In this document: piece by piece, positions 1 through 9,685 of the stretch
Numbering within the stretch: the first letter of the stretch is position 1
Layout of the letters: every line of letters starts with the position of its first letter
Assembly (NCBI GenBank): GCA_963842975.1
Contig: CAWJIH010000006.1
Span: 211,165 to 275,164, forward strand
DNA: 64,000 bases
From: JACJWR01 sp963842975
Lineage (GTDB): Bacteria > Actinomycetota > Actinomycetes > S36-B12 > UBA10799
Direction of reading: 5' to 3'
Translations under genes and position numbers: made by a program
Notes under the pieces: generated by a model
The model's database searches: none
What the model was told of the DNA's origin: nothing
What the model saw: only the letters and a program-made list of their open reading frames with translations

Positions 1-2
1 CG

Positions 3-311
3 GGCGTGGCGTTGGACTATCACACCTTGGTGTTCGCCAACCAACCCAGCGAAGGTGCCGGGTATACCCAAGAAGACCTCAAGAAGTGGGGCGCTGAGGC
101 TGGTATCACCGGCCCGGCACTCGACACGTTCAACACCTGCGTCGACGGTGTCAACTACGCTGAATGGCCAAGCCTGGTCAACGAGGCAGCGAACCTGCGC
201 GGTGTCACCGGCACCCCCACCTTGTTCCTCAACGGCGAAGAGGTCGACCGTAACCAGCTGGCCAGCCCAGACGATCTCAAGGCTCAGATCCTCGCCGCGG
301 GTGGGCAGTGA
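3..311 (+). CDS. DsbA-family thioredoxin-like oxidoreductase, C-terminal part (start lies before the window)
   Basis: About 102 residues of a reading frame that is already open at the window edge. The segment carries the pattern of the C-terminal half of DsbA/thioredoxin_4 proteins: a helical insert followed by GVTGTPTLFLNGEEV, where the cis-proline TPTLF strand is the usual thioredoxin-fold signature near the redox site. The CxxC motif would lie upstream and is not visible. Actinobacterial relatives are usually membrane-anchored extracytoplasmic thiol oxidoreductases. The stop TGA overlaps the GTG of lgt by four bases (GTGA), so the two genes are probably translationally coupled. The family call is good; the exact member is unknown. 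Confidence 0.8.
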   Translation, partial: GVALDYHTLVFANQPSEGAGYTQEDLKKWGAEAGITGPALDTFNTCVDGVNYAEWPSLVNEAANLRGVTGTPTLFLNGEEVDRNQLASPDDLKAQILAAGGQ

Positions 312-1198
312 GTCTGCTGACGTACGCGCCGCACTTGTCCGCTTTGCCGGCCTCGATTCCCAGCCCCGACCAGGGAGTCTGGGAGTTGGGTCCAATTCCC
401 ATTCGTGCGTATGCCGTGATCATTCTGGTCGGCATCGTCGTGGGTGCGGTCATCGCCGACCGGCGTTGGGTGGCCCGCGGAGGCCGCAAGGGTGAGATGT
501 ATGACATTGCCCTGTGGGCGGTTCCGTTCGGCATCGTCGGTGCACGGATCTATCACGTCCTCACTGACTGGCCAACCTACTTCGGCGATGGGGGTGCGGG
601 TTTGGCCGCGGCCGCGCGGATCTGGCAGGGCGGACTGGGTATTTGGGGGGCCGTCGCTGGCGGCGCGCTAGGAGCCTGGATCGCAGCCCGGCGGCATGGC
701 ATCCTGCTGCCTCCCGTCGCCGATGCGGTGGCTCCCGGAATCGCTGTCGCTCAGGCAATCGGACGCTGGGGCAACTGGTTCAATCAAGAGTTGTTCGGCC
801 GTCCAACGGACCTGCCGTGGGGATTGGAGATCTCACCGGCTAATCGACCGTTGGGTTACGAGCAGTTTGAAACCTTCCACCCGACGTTTCTCTACGAATC
901 GCTCTGGTGCCTGCTTGTGGCCGGGCTCGTGATCTGGGCCGACCGACGATTCGCCCTCGGCCACGGTCGGGCATTCGCGCTGTATGTGTTCCTCTACTGC
1001 ATCGGGCGGTTGTGGATCGAAGCGGTTCGGATCGATACTGCGACCATCGTCGCTGGTTTGCGGATCAACATCTGGACTGCCGCGATCATCGCCCTGCTGG
1101 CGCTTGCGTATGTGATCGTGGTTGGGCGTCGCAAACCTGGCCGGGAGAAGAGCGTGTATCGGGACGGGGTCACGCCCGCGGCGGTGTCGTCGAGCTAG
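308..1198 (+). CDS. lgt: Prolipoprotein diacylglyceryl transferase
   Basis: A 296-residue polytopic membrane protein that transfers diacylglycerol from phosphatidylglycerol to the lipobox cysteine of prolipoproteins. The Lgt signature is clear near residues 152-165 (GRWGNWFNQELFGR), with the conserved Arg, Asn and Glu of the active site. The segment that reads YxGGxxxHGG in E. coli reads GGLGIWGAVAGG here, so the E. coli histidine is a tryptophan, which I recall as common in actinobacterial Lgt. Several hydrophobic segments run through the whole length. The GTG start overlaps the preceding stop. In many actinobacteria lgt follows trpA; here it follows a DsbA-like gene and precedes gltB. Confidence 0.95.
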   Translation: MSLLTYAPHLSALPASIPSPDQGVWELGPIPIRAYAVIILVGIVVGAVIADRRWVARGGRKGEMYDIALWAVPFGIVGARIYHVLTDWPTYFGDGGAGLAAAARIWQGGLGIWGAVAGGALGAWIAARRHGILLPPVADAVAPGIAVAQAIGRWGNWFNQELFGRPTDLPWGLEISPANRPLGYEQFETFHPTFLYESLWCLLVAGLVIWADRRFALGHGRAFALYVFLYCIGRLWIEAVRIDTATIVAGLRINIWTAAIIALLALAYVIVVGRRKPGREKSVYRDGVTPAAVSSS

Positions 1199-1449
1199 TC
1201 TGCGGTGCCAGCACCGAGGAATTTTGCAGGCGCATGTGCTCAGAATGCCTTCGTGCGCTAGCCTCTTCATCAACGCGGCGGGCCAATGATGTCCCGACTC
1301 GTGCGATGGCAAAGAAGCGTCTGAGATTTCGGATGCGCAAGACCTGCCTTGCCGAGTATCCGTTGGACGTTTTCTTGACGTCTGGGCTGACCTGCCCGAT
1401 TTGCCGCACCCAATCTCCGTGTCCCAGCGACGCATTGCCGAGGTGACCC

Positions 1450-4400
1450 ATGTCAGTTGCCCTACCCCAACACTCTGCCGGCCCGATGTCTGCGCTGCCG
1501 CAAGCGCAGGGGCTCTACGATCCGACTGCCGAACACGACGCGTGTGGTGTCGCGTTCGTTGCGACCATGTCTGGCGAACCCAGCCACGAGATCGTCCGAC
1601 ACGCCCTCACCGCACTGCGGAACCTCGACCACCGCGGAGCCTCCGGCGCGGAGCCGAACTCCGGCGATGGTGCCGGAATCCTGATCGGAGTGCCGGACGC
1701 GTTTTTCCGCGAAGTAGTCGATTTCGACTTGCCAGCAGCTGGTGAATACGCCGTCGGGACGGCCTTCATCCCAGGCGACGACGCCCAGATCGATCGCCAG
1801 GTTGCGATGATCGAGACCATTGCGGCAGAAGAAGACCTAGTCGTGTTGGGCTGGCGCGAAGTTCCGGTGAACCCTGAGTCCGTGGGCGCCACAGCGCGGG
1901 GCACCATGCCCCATTTCCGTCAGTTGTTCGTCGCCGCCGCGACGCCGACTGACGATCAGATGCAGTTGGAGCGGATGGCTTTCTGCCTGCGCAAGCGCGC
2001 CGAAAACACCACCGACGTGTATTTCCCGTCGCTGTCCAGCCGCACCATCGTCTACAAGGGCATGCTCACAACCGACCAACTCGACACGTTCTTCCCGGAC
2101 CTCACGGATCCGCGCGTCGCGTCCAAGGTCGGTCTGGTCCACTCGCGGTTCTCCACCAACACGTTCCCATCGTGGCCATTGGCGCACCCCTACCGACTCA
2201 TCGCCCACAACGGTGAGATCAACACTGTGCGCGGAAACCGCAACTGGATGCGCGCACGCGAAGCAATGCTGTCGTCGGAGCTCATCCCCGGCGACCTCAG
2301 CCGGCTCTACCCGATTTGTGCCCCAGGGGCCAGCGACTCGGCTTCTTTCGACGAGGTCCTCGAACTGCTCCACATGGGTGGTCGTTCGCTGCCTCATGCA
2401 GTGATGATGATGATCCCAGAGGCGTGGGAGAACAACGCCGACATGGATCCCGAGAAGCGCGCCTTCTACGAGTACCAAGCGATGCTGATGGAAGCGTGGG
2501 ACGGCCCTGCGGCGGTGTGCTTCACCGATGGATCACTCATCGGCGCGGTACTCGACCGCAACGGCTTGCGGCCGGGGCGGTTCTGGGTGACCTCGGACGG
2601 TTTGGTGGTCCTCGGCTCCGAGGCCGGAGTGCTGGACATCGACCCGGCCACGGTCATTCGCAAGGGACGACTGCAGCCTGGTCGGATGTTCCTGGTGGAC
2701 ACCGTCGCCGGTCGGGTGATCGAGGATTCCGAGATCAAGGCGCAGTTGGCTGCCGAGAATCCCTACTCTGACTGGCTGCACGCTGGTGTGATCCACCTGG
2801 AGGAGCTGCCCGAGCGCGAGCACGTGGTGCACACCCACACCTCCTGCCTGCGGCGCCAACAGACCTTCGGTTACACCGAGGAGGAGTTGCGGATCCTGGT
2901 GGCACCGATGGCACGCGCGGGCGCCGAGCCGCTCGGATCGATGGGCACCGACACCCCGATCGCGGCTATTTCGGATCGCCCACGCCAAATCTTCGACTAC
3001 TTTGCGCAACTCTTCGCGCAGGTCACGAATCCGCCGCTGGACGCGATCCGGGAAGAAATCGTCACCTCCCTGCGATCCGCCATCGGCCCGGAGGGCAACC
3101 TGCTGGCGACCACGCCTGCCCAGTGCCGGAATGTGGTGCTGCCGTTCCCGGTGATCGACAACGATGAGTTGGCGAAGATCCTGCACATCAACGACGATGG
3201 CGACTTGCCTGGTTTCCGTGCCGCGCGACTCAGCGGGCTATACCGGGTGGCTGGTGGCGGAAAGGCCCTGGAGGAGCGCCTGGACGAGATCTGCGAGGAG
3301 ATTGACGAGCTGATCGAGGGCGGCCTGCGGTTCGTGGTGCTCAGCGATCGTGATTCCGACCGTGATCTCGCGCCGATCCCGTCGCTGCTGCTCACCTCTG
3401 CGGTCCACCACCACCTGGTCCGGCGCAAGACCCGCACCCAGGTGAGTCTGCTGGTGGAAGCCGGGGATGTGCGGGAGGTGCACCACGTCGCGTTGCTCAT
3501 CGGTTACGGCGCAGCGGCAGTCAATCCCTACCTCGCGATGGAGAGCGTGGAGGACCTGGTCGCCTCCGGCTACCTGGAGGGGATCGATTCGGACATCGCT
3601 GTCCGCAACCTGGTCAAGGCGCTCGGCAAGGGTGTGCTGAAGGTGATGTCCAAGATGGGCATCTCAACTGTGTCTTCCTACCGCGGTGCGCAGGTGTTTG
3701 AAGCGATCGGGCTGAGCCACGAACTCGTGGATCGCTACTTCACCGGTACCACCAGCAAGCTCGGTGGGGTGGGCCTTGACGTGCTCGCTGAGGAGGTAGC
3801 GAGGCGTCACCGCACCGCCTACCCGAACTCCGGTTCGTCGAGTGCCCACCGGCAGTTGAACATCGGCGGCGAATACCAGTGGCGGCGGGAGGGAGAGCCG
3901 CACCTGTTCGACCCGGAGACGGTTTTCCGCTTGCAGCACTCCTCGCGGGCCCAACGCTATGACATCTTCAAGGAGTACACACAGGCAGTGGACGATCAGT
4001 CGACCAGGCTGATGACGCTGCGTGGCTTGTTCGAATTGGACTCTGACCGCCCGTCCATCCCGATTGAGGAGGTGGAGTCGATCAGTGAAATCGTCCGCCG
4101 TTTCTCCACCGGTGCGATGTCCTACGGGTCCATCTCGCAAGAAGCCCACGAGACGCTGGCCATCGCGATGAACCGACTCGGTGCCAAGTCCAATACTGGC
4201 GAGGGAGGCGAAGACCCTGGCCGGTTCACCCCAGATGCCAACGGTGACTCCCGGCGGTCGTCGATCAAGCAGGTGGCCTCCGGTCGCTTTGGGGTCACCA
4301 GCGAGTACCTGGTCAACTCCGATGACATTCAGATCAAGATGGCTCAGGGTGCAAAGCCGGGGGAGGGCGGTCAACTCCCTGGCCACAAGGTGTATCCGTG

Positions 4401-6003
4401 GGTGGCCAAGACTCGCCATTCCACGCCCGGTGTGGGGCTCATCTCGCCGCCACCGCACCACGACATCTATTCGATCGAAGACTTGGCACAACTCATTCAC
4501 GACCTGAAGAACGCCAACAACGAGGCGCGTATCCACGTGAAGTTGGTCAGCGAAGTCGGGGTGGGCACGGTTGCTGCCGGCGTCGCCAAGGCACACGCTG
4601 ACGTCATCTTGATTTCCGGCCATGACGGCGGAACGGGAGCGTCGCCGTTGACGAGCCTCAAGCACGCTGGTGGGCCATGGGAACTCGGCCTCGCCGAAAC
4701 CCAGCAGACCTTGCTGATCAACAACCTCCGCGACCGAGTGGTGCTGCAGACCGACGGCCAACTCAAGACTGGCCGGGACGTTGTGATCGCAGCCCTACTA
4801 GGAGCAGAGGAATTCGGATTCGCCACCGCACCGCTGGTGGTGATGGGCTGCATCATGATGCGGGTGTGCCACTTGGACACCTGCCCGGTCGGAGTGGCCA
4901 CTCAGAACCCGGTGCTTCGCGAACGTTTCACCGGCAAGCCAGAGTTCGTGGTGACCTTCTTCGAATACGTCGCCCAAGAGGTCCGCGAGCTCCTAGCCGA
5001 ACTCGGCTTCCGCACTCTCGATGAGGCGATCGGACATGCGGAATGCATCAACGTTCGTCCCGCTATCGACCACTGGAAGGCCAGCGGACTGGACCTGAGT
5101 CCGATTCTGGCGGTGCCGCAATCCGACAGCCCACGGCGCTGTGTGACCGTTCAAGACCATGGCCTGGACAAGGCCCTGGACAACGAACTCATCGCCTTGT
5201 CGGCGGATGCTTTGGAGCGGGGCGAGCCGGTGCGCGCCCAGGTGAAAATCCGCAACGTCAACCGAACGGTCGGCACCATGCTCGGTGCCGAGGTGACGCG
5301 CCGGTACGGCGGTGAGGGCCTGCCCGACGGCACGATCGACATCACCTTCACCGGTTCGGCCGGGCAGTCCTTCGGCGCGTTCGTGCCAGCCGGGGTCACC
5401 CTTCGGTTGGAGGGCGACTCCAACGACTACCTGGGCAAGGGATTGTCCGGTGGGCGCCTCGTGGTGCGACCCGATCGTTCGGCCCCCTTCGTCGCGGAGG
5501 AACACATCATCGCCGGCAATGTGATCGCATACGGTGCGACGAGCGGCGAAATCTTCTTGCGGGGCATCGTCGGCGAGCGTTGCTGTGTGCGTAACTCCGG
5601 TGCCCACGTGGTCACAGAAGGCGCGGGCGACCACCTGTGCGAATACATGACTGGCGGCCGGGTGGTGATTCTCGGTGCCACTGGACGCAACGTCGCGGCC
5701 GGTATGAGCGGTGGGATCGCGTACATCATCGACCTCGATCCTGGGAAGGTGAACCGGGAGATGGTCGACGTCGAGCCACTCACCGATGTGGACGAGGAGT
5801 TCCTGCGCGAGATGATCTCCCGCCACACCGAAGAGACCGGCTCGGAAGTGGGCGCTGCGCTGCTGGGCGACTGGCCAGCGAGTGCGTTGCGCTTCAGCAA
5901 GATCATGCCGAGGGACTTCCGTCGGGTGCTGCAAGCACGCGCGAAGGCCGAAGCTGAAGGACGAGACGTGAACGAAGCGATCATGGAGGCGAGCCGTGGG
6001 TGA
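1450..6003 (+). CDS. gltB: Glutamate synthase (NADPH) large subunit
   Basis: 1517 residues, full length for bacterial GltB. It hydrolyses glutamine and passes ammonia to 2-oxoglutarate to make glutamate. Class II amidotransferase domain: the EHDACGVAFV motif puts the nucleophile at Cys32, which implies removal of a 31-residue propeptide. A central domain follows, then the FMN-binding synthase domain (about 850-1215), then the GXGXG beta-helix domain (about 1270-1460, GGRVVILGATGRNVAAGMSG). The 3Fe-4S cysteines are visible as C-x5-C-x4-C at residues 1134, 1140 and 1145. AGGTGA precedes the ATG. It overlaps gltD by 8 nt. The 251 nt upstream (1199-1449) hold no gene; a weak TTGACG-like element sits at 1375-1380. 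Confidence 0.97.
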   Translation: MSVALPQHSAGPMSALPQAQGLYDPTAEHDACGVAFVATMSGEPSHEIVRHALTALRNLDHRGASGAEPNSGDGAGILIGVPDAFFREVVDFDLPAAGEYAVGTAFIPGDDAQIDRQVAMIETIAAEEDLVVLGWREVPVNPESVGATARGTMPHFRQLFVAAATPTDDQMQLERMAFCLRKRAENTTDVYFPSLSSRTIVYKGMLTTDQLDTFFPDLTDPRVASKVGLVHSRFSTNTFPSWPLAHPYRLIAHNGEINTVRGNRNWMRAREAMLSSELIPGDLSRLYPICAPGASDSASFDEVLELLHMGGRSLPHAVMMMIPEAWENNADMDPEKRAFYEYQAMLMEAWDGPAAVCFTDGSLIGAVLDRNGLRPGRFWVTSDGLVVLGSEAGVLDIDPATVIRKGRLQPGRMFLVDTVAGRVIEDSEIKAQLAAENPYSDWLHAGVIHLEELPEREHVVHTHTSCLRRQQTFGYTEEELRILVAPMARAGAEPLGSMGTDTPIAAISDRPRQIFDYFAQLFAQVTNPPLDAIREEIVTSLRSAIGPEGNLLATTPAQCRNVVLPFPVIDNDELAKILHINDDGDLPGFRAARLSGLYRVAGGGKALEERLDEICEEIDELIEGGLRFVVLSDRDSDRDLAPIPSLLLTSAVHHHLVRRKTRTQVSLLVEAGDVREVHHVALLIGYGAAAVNPYLAMESVEDLVASGYLEGIDSDIAVRNLVKALGKGVLKVMSKMGISTVSSYRGAQVFEAIGLSHELVDRYFTGTTSKLGGVGLDVLAEEVARRHRTAYPNSGSSSAHRQLNIGGEYQWRREGEPHLFDPETVFRLQHSSRAQRYDIFKEYTQAVDDQSTRLMTLRGLFELDSDRPSIPIEEVESISEIVRRFSTGAMSYGSISQEAHETLAIAMNRLGAKSNTGEGGEDPGRFTPDANGDSRRSSIKQVASGRFGVTSEYLVNSDDIQIKMAQGAKPGEGGQLPGHKVYPWVAKTRHSTPGVGLISPPPHHDIYSIEDLAQLIHDLKNANNEARIHVKLVSEVGVGTVAAGVAKAHADVILISGHDGGTGASPLTSLKHAGGPWELGLAETQQTLLINNLRDRVVLQTDGQLKTGRDVVIAALLGAEEFGFATAPLVVMGCIMMRVCHLDTCPVGVATQNPVLRERFTGKPEFVVTFFEYVAQEVRELLAELGFRTLDEAIGHAECINVRPAIDHWKASGLDLSPILAVPQSDSPRRCVTVQDHGLDKALDNELIALSADALERGEPVRAQVKIRNVNRTVGTMLGAEVTRRYGGEGLPDGTIDITFTGSAGQSFGAFVPAGVTLRLEGDSNDYLGKGLSGGRLVVRPDRSAPFVAEEHIIAGNVIAYGATSGEIFLRGIVGERCCVRNSGAHVVTEGAGDHLCEYMTGGRVVILGATGRNVAAGMSGGIAYIIDLDPGKVNREMVDVEPLTDVDEEFLREMISRHTEETGSEVGAALLGDWPASALRFSKIMPRDFRRVLQARAKAEAEGRDVNEAIMEASRG

Positions 6004-7450
6004 CCCGCGTGGATTCTTGAAGGCTGGCCGGGAGTTGCCGCAGCGACGCCCGGTGGACGTACGCATCTCGGACTGGCAGGAGGTGTACGAAGAGTTCGAG
6101 GAATCGAAACTGCGCACCCAAGCCGCCCGCTGCATGGACTGCGGCATCCCGTTCTGCCACAACGGTTGCCCACTGGGGAACCTCATTCCCGAGTGGAATG
6201 ACTTGGCCTGGCGGGGTGACTGGCGGGCCGCCATTGATCGGTTGCACGCCACCAACAACTTCCCAGAATTCACCGGTCGGTTGTGCCCCGCCCCTTGTGA
6301 GACTGCGTGCGTGTTGGGGATCAACCAGGATCCGGTCGCAATCAAGCAGGTTGAGGTGTCCATCATCGACAAGGCCTGGGACGCCGGTTATGTCGAGCCG
6401 CAGCCGCCCGACCGCCTGACCGGCAAGACGGTGGCGGTGGTTGGGTCCGGCCCGGCGGGGTTGGCTGCCGCACAACAGTTGGCCCGTGCGGGTCACACGG
6501 TCGCGGTGTACGAACGTGACGATCGGATCGGCGGGTTGCTGCGCTATGGCATCCCGGAATTCAAGATGGAGAAGCGTCACATCGACCGTCGGCTTGAGCA
6601 GATGGTGGCCGAAGGCGTGAAGTTCCGGACCGGCGTCGAGGTGGGAGTCGACATCACGGCTTCCGACCTTCGCAAGCGCTACGACGCGGTGGTGATCGCT
6701 GTCGGTGCCACGATGTGGCGGGAACTCGACGTTCCGGGACGGGAACTCGATGGCGTTCACCAGGCCATGGAGTACCTGCCACCGGCGAATCGGGTGCAAC
6801 TTGGCGATCTGGAACGCCCCCCGATTCATGCCAAGGGCAAGCATGTGGTGGTGATCGGCGGGGGCGATACCGGCGCGGACTGCCTCGGTACCGCCACCCG
6901 GCAGGGGGCCGCTTCGGTCACCCAGTTGGAGATCATGCCGCAGCCCACAGCCGAGCGTCCCAGTAGTCAGCCGTGGCCGACATACCCGATGGTTTACCGG
7001 GTCTCCAGCGCGCATGAGGAGAACGGCGAGCGTGTGTACGGCGTCTCGACGCAGAGATTCCTCGGCGACGAGTCGGGTCGGGTCACTGGCTTGGAACTGG
7101 TCGATGTGGAGTTCGTCGACGGTCGCTTCACCCCGCTCGCGGGCAGCGAACGAGTGATCCCCGCCGATCTGGTGACGCTCGCGATGGGCTTCGTCGGCCC
7201 GGAGAGCAACCCTTGGACGGCTCAACTGGGGCTGGACCTCGATGCTCGGGGCAACATCGGCCGGGATACCGACTACATGAGCAGCCGACCCGGAGTTTTT
7301 GTCGCCGGGGATGCCGGCCGTGGACAGTCACTGATCGTGTGGGCCATTGCGGAGGGCCGTTCGGTGGCGGCTTCGGTCGATCGCTACTTGACTGGCGGCA
7401 CCGAACTGCCGGCACCGATCCCGGCGACGGCGCGGCCACTGACCGTGTGA
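5996..7450 (+). CDS. gltD: Glutamate synthase (NADPH) small subunit
   Basis: 484 residues. This is the flavoprotein partner of GltB; it takes electrons from NADPH through FAD and 4Fe-4S clusters. Near the N-terminus the cluster cysteines are visible in CMDCGIPFCHNGCPLGN and CPAPCETACVLG. The FAD-binding GxGxxG is VAVVGSGPAGLAAAQ (about residues 143-157) and the NADPH-binding one is VVVIGGGDTGADCLG (about 284-298). A third FAD-contact motif near the C-terminus is GVFVAGDAGRGQSLIVWAIAEGR. The GTG start lies 8 nt inside the end of gltB, which is typical of coupled translation. Length and motif order match the family exactly. Confidence 0.96.
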   Translation: MGDPRGFLKAGRELPQRRPVDVRISDWQEVYEEFEESKLRTQAARCMDCGIPFCHNGCPLGNLIPEWNDLAWRGDWRAAIDRLHATNNFPEFTGRLCPAPCETACVLGINQDPVAIKQVEVSIIDKAWDAGYVEPQPPDRLTGKTVAVVGSGPAGLAAAQQLARAGHTVAVYERDDRIGGLLRYGIPEFKMEKRHIDRRLEQMVAEGVKFRTGVEVGVDITASDLRKRYDAVVIAVGATMWRELDVPGRELDGVHQAMEYLPPANRVQLGDLERPPIHAKGKHVVVIGGGDTGADCLGTATRQGAASVTQLEIMPQPTAERPSSQPWPTYPMVYRVSSAHEENGERVYGVSTQRFLGDESGRVTGLELVDVEFVDGRFTPLAGSERVIPADLVTLAMGFVGPESNPWTAQLGLDLDARGNIGRDTDYMSSRPGVFVAGDAGRGQSLIVWAIAEGRSVAASVDRYLTGGTELPAPIPATARPLTV

Positions 7451-7518
7451 CGAGCGCCGGCCCGTGGGCGTGGCCCAGCGAACTCTTCGGACGGACTGCG
7501 GCAACGGGTGGACTCCGG

Positions 7519-7524
7519 TAAGTT
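7519..7524 (+). promoter_or_regulatory. Putative -10 element for a leaderless pyk transcript
   Basis: TAAGTT fits TANNNT and ends 6 nt before the GTG of pyk. There is no Shine-Dalgarno match in between, so transcription probably starts at or next to the start codon. Similar spacing recurs before mihF, def, rpe, the AccD3-like gene and the ClC gene. Confidence 0.5.
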
Positions 7525-7530
7525 ATCCGC

Positions 7531-8967
7531 GTGCGCCGCGCCAAAATAGTTTGCACCCTCGGTCCTGCAACGTCATCCAAGGAAGTCCTCGAAGAGCTCG
7601 TTGAGGCAGGCATGGACGTTGCTCGGTTCAACCTGAGCCACGGCACCCACGCCGAGCACGAGCGGCTGTATCGGATACTTCGGGAAGTCGCCGAGGAGAC
7701 GGGCAAAGCCATCGGCGTCATGGCCGACCTGCAGGGGCCGAAGATCCGTTTGGGTACCTTCGTCGACGGGCCCCACGAGTTGGAGCCGGGCGACCGCTTC
7801 ACGATCACCACCGAAGACGTCGAGGGCACCGCCGATCGTTGCTCGACCACATATCAGGGACTCCCAGGGGATGTTTCCCCCGGCGACAGGGTGCTGATTG
7901 ACGATGGTCGGGTGAGCCTGGAGGTTGTTCGGGTAGATGGCCCGGAGGTCCTCACGGAGGTGGTCGAGGGGGGTCCCGTCTCCGACCATAAGGGAATCAA
8001 CCTGCCGGGCGTCGCGGTGAGCGTCCCAGCACTGACGGACAAAGACATCCGAGACCTTCGGTGGGCGCTGATTACCGGTTTCGACTTCGTGGCCTTGAGT
8101 TTTGTCCGCACCGCCGACGATGTGTCGAAGGTCCGCGAGATCATGGCCGAGATGGGCCTGCGGGTCCCAGTGCTGGCCAAGATCGAGAAACCGCAGGCAG
8201 TCGATCACCTCGAAGCGGTCATCTCCGCCTTCGACGGCATCATGGTTGCGCGCGGTGACCTGGGAGTGGAATTGCCACTCGAGGACGTCCCGTTGGTGCA
8301 GAAGCGTGCGATCAGCATTTGCCGGCGCGAGGGGAAGCCGGTGATCGTTGCCACGCAGATGCTTGATTCCATGATCTCGGCGACTCGCCCGACGCGCGCA
8401 GAGGTTTCCGATGTTGCCAACGCGGTTCTCGACGGTACCAGCGCGGTGATGTTGTCGGGGGAAACTAGCGTCGGTGCCCATCCAGCGCTGGTGGTGTCGA
8501 CCATGGCCCGGATCATCGAAAAGACCGAAGTGGATCGCCCGCATGCCGCGCGCGATGCAGGGGATGCGGATGCAACCGGCACCGCTCGAGCAGTCACCCG
8601 TGCGGCAACGGTGGTGAGCCAGCAGATTGAGGCCCGATACATCTGCACCTTCACCGAGACCGGGCTCTCCGCAAGGCTGGTCGGCCGCCACCGCCCGGAT
8701 GTGCCCATCCTGGCCTTCACCCCCAACCGACGCACCCGATCCCAGTTGGCCCTGGACTGGGGCGTGGAGACTTTCCTGGTCGACAACGCGATCCACACCG
8801 ACGACATGGTTCGCCAGGTGGAGGCGGAGTTGCTCAACCGGGAGCGAGCGGAGTTGGGGGATCGGATCGTGATAGTTGCGGGAGTACCACCCGGCATTCC
8901 AGGGACCACCAACGGACTTCGGGTCCACCTCATGGGCATGGCCGGGCCGTCGACCGGCGGGTTCTAG
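7531..8967 (+). CDS. pyk: Pyruvate kinase
   Basis: 478 residues; converts phosphoenolpyruvate and ADP to pyruvate and ATP in glycolysis. The N-terminal KIVCTLGPA and FNLSHG motifs open the TIM barrel, with a B domain at about residues 70-165. The active-site region reads VLAKIEKPQAVDHLEA and IMVARGDLGVELPLEDV, which contains the catalytic lysine and the metal-binding acidic residues. The substrate helix is TRAEVSDVANAVLDGTSAVMLSGETSVG. The C-terminal allosteric domain is present, ending GPSTGGF. The GTG start has no ribosome-binding site but a -10-like hexamer directly upstream, so a leaderless message is likely. It converges with bldD. Confidence 0.97.
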   Translation: MRRAKIVCTLGPATSSKEVLEELVEAGMDVARFNLSHGTHAEHERLYRILREVAEETGKAIGVMADLQGPKIRLGTFVDGPHELEPGDRFTITTEDVEGTADRCSTTYQGLPGDVSPGDRVLIDDGRVSLEVVRVDGPEVLTEVVEGGPVSDHKGINLPGVAVSVPALTDKDIRDLRWALITGFDFVALSFVRTADDVSKVREIMAEMGLRVPVLAKIEKPQAVDHLEAVISAFDGIMVARGDLGVELPLEDVPLVQKRAISICRREGKPVIVATQMLDSMISATRPTRAEVSDVANAVLDGTSAVMLSGETSVGAHPALVVSTMARIIEKTEVDRPHAARDAGDADATGTARAVTRAATVVSQQIEARYICTFTETGLSARLVGRHRPDVPILAFTPNRRTRSQLALDWGVETFLVDNAIHTDDMVRQVEAELLNRERAELGDRIVIVAGVPPGIPGTTNGLRVHLMGMAGPSTGGF

Positions 8968-9014
8968 CTAGACGCTGAGCCGGTGCGCGGCGACGCTCGA
9001 AATCTCGCCACCGG

Positions 9015-9539
9015 CTACCAGGGGCGTGGTGATTGGTCGTGTTCGGCATTCCACGAGAGTGCTGCGTCTCGGCTGATGACGCCCCACTCGACCATCAGTT
9101 CGGCCAACTCGGAAGCGGTGAGGTCGTAGATCACTGCCAGTGCTCGCATGTCCTCTTGCCGAATCGAAAGAACTCGGCCGTTGTAGTCGCCGCGTTGGGC
9201 CTGAATCGACGCCGCGTAGCGGGCTAGGGGTTGTGCTCGCTCGACTGTGAGGTCTCGGAGGCGCTCGAGATCCAGCACCAGTTTGCTCGGTTGCTCTCGG
9301 ACGGGTCGGCCTGGTGACGAATCTGGCAGGAGTTCCGGCACTGGCACCCCGTAGAACTCGGCGAGTTCGGCGAGTTTGGCAACGGTCACGGCGCGGTCGC
9401 CGCGCTCGTAGGACCCGACGACGACGGCCTTCCACCGACCTTCAGACTTCTGCTCCACCCCCTGCAGGCTCAGCCCCTGTTGCTGCCGAATAGCGCGCAA
9501 CTTGGCTCCCAAAGCCTTGGTGTACCCACTACCCGTCAT
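9015..9539 (-). CDS. bldD: BldD-like transcriptional regulator, cyclic-di-GMP-binding
   Basis: 174 residues, very close in layout to Streptomyces BldD. The N-terminal XRE-type helix-turn-helix spans about residues 10-70 and includes KLRAIRQQQGLSLQGVE and VVGSYERGDRAVTV. The C-terminal domain carries the cyclic-di-GMP signature R-x-D-x8-R-x-x-D as RGD (116-118) and RQED (127-130), so all four ligand-contacting residues are kept. In Streptomyces, BldD bound to cyclic-di-GMP dimerises and represses sporulation genes; the role here is not known. It sits between pyk and pyrR on the opposite strand. Streptomyces also has bldD next to pyrR, which supports orthology. Confidence 0.93.
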   Translation of the reverse strand: MTGSGYTKALGAKLRAIRQQQGLSLQGVEQKSEGRWKAVVVGSYERGDRAVTVAKLAELAEFYGVPVPELLPDSSPGRPVREQPSKLVLDLERLRDLTVERAQPLARYAASIQAQRGDYNGRVLSIRQEDMRALAVIYDLTASELAELMVEWGVISRDAALSWNAEHDQSPRPW

Positions 9540-9652
9540 TCGGGATTCCCGTTCTGCTCAGTGGTTTGTCGTGCAGCCAAAGGTATCGCATGAGGGGTGG
9601 TCGGATCGGTTCTGTCGAGCAGGGATATGGTGATGCAAGACCCTTTTAAGAT

Positions 9653-9670
9653 CCCGTCCGGTGAGGCGGG
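9653..9670 (+). promoter_or_regulatory. PyrR-binding RNA hairpin in the pyr operon leader
   Basis: CCCG at 9653-9656 pairs with CGGG at 9667-9670 and encloses the ten-base loop TCCGGTGAGG. This fits the known PyrR recognition loop, UCCNGNGAGG. The hairpin lies 15 nt before the ATG of pyrR and directly before the AAAGGTGAGG ribosome-binding region at 9672-9681. A GGTGAGGCG direct repeat (9660-9668 and 9675-9683) places the loop motif a second time over the ribosome-binding site. In Mycobacterium smegmatis PyrR represses pyr translation through such an element; the same mode is inferred here. TATGGT at 9626-9631 could be the -10 element. Confidence 0.75.
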
Positions 9671-9685
9671 GAAAGGTGAGGCGCC

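Noticed and set aside
1199..1449. Glutamine or other riboswitch before gltB
   Set aside because: No known motif is seen; only a weak TTGACG-like box and a short GACGT/ACGTC dyad at 1366-1382.
7573..8928. A 451-codon open frame on the minus strand opposite pyk
   Set aside because: It is antisense to a complete pyruvate kinase, shows no family pattern, and long antisense frames are expected at this GC content.
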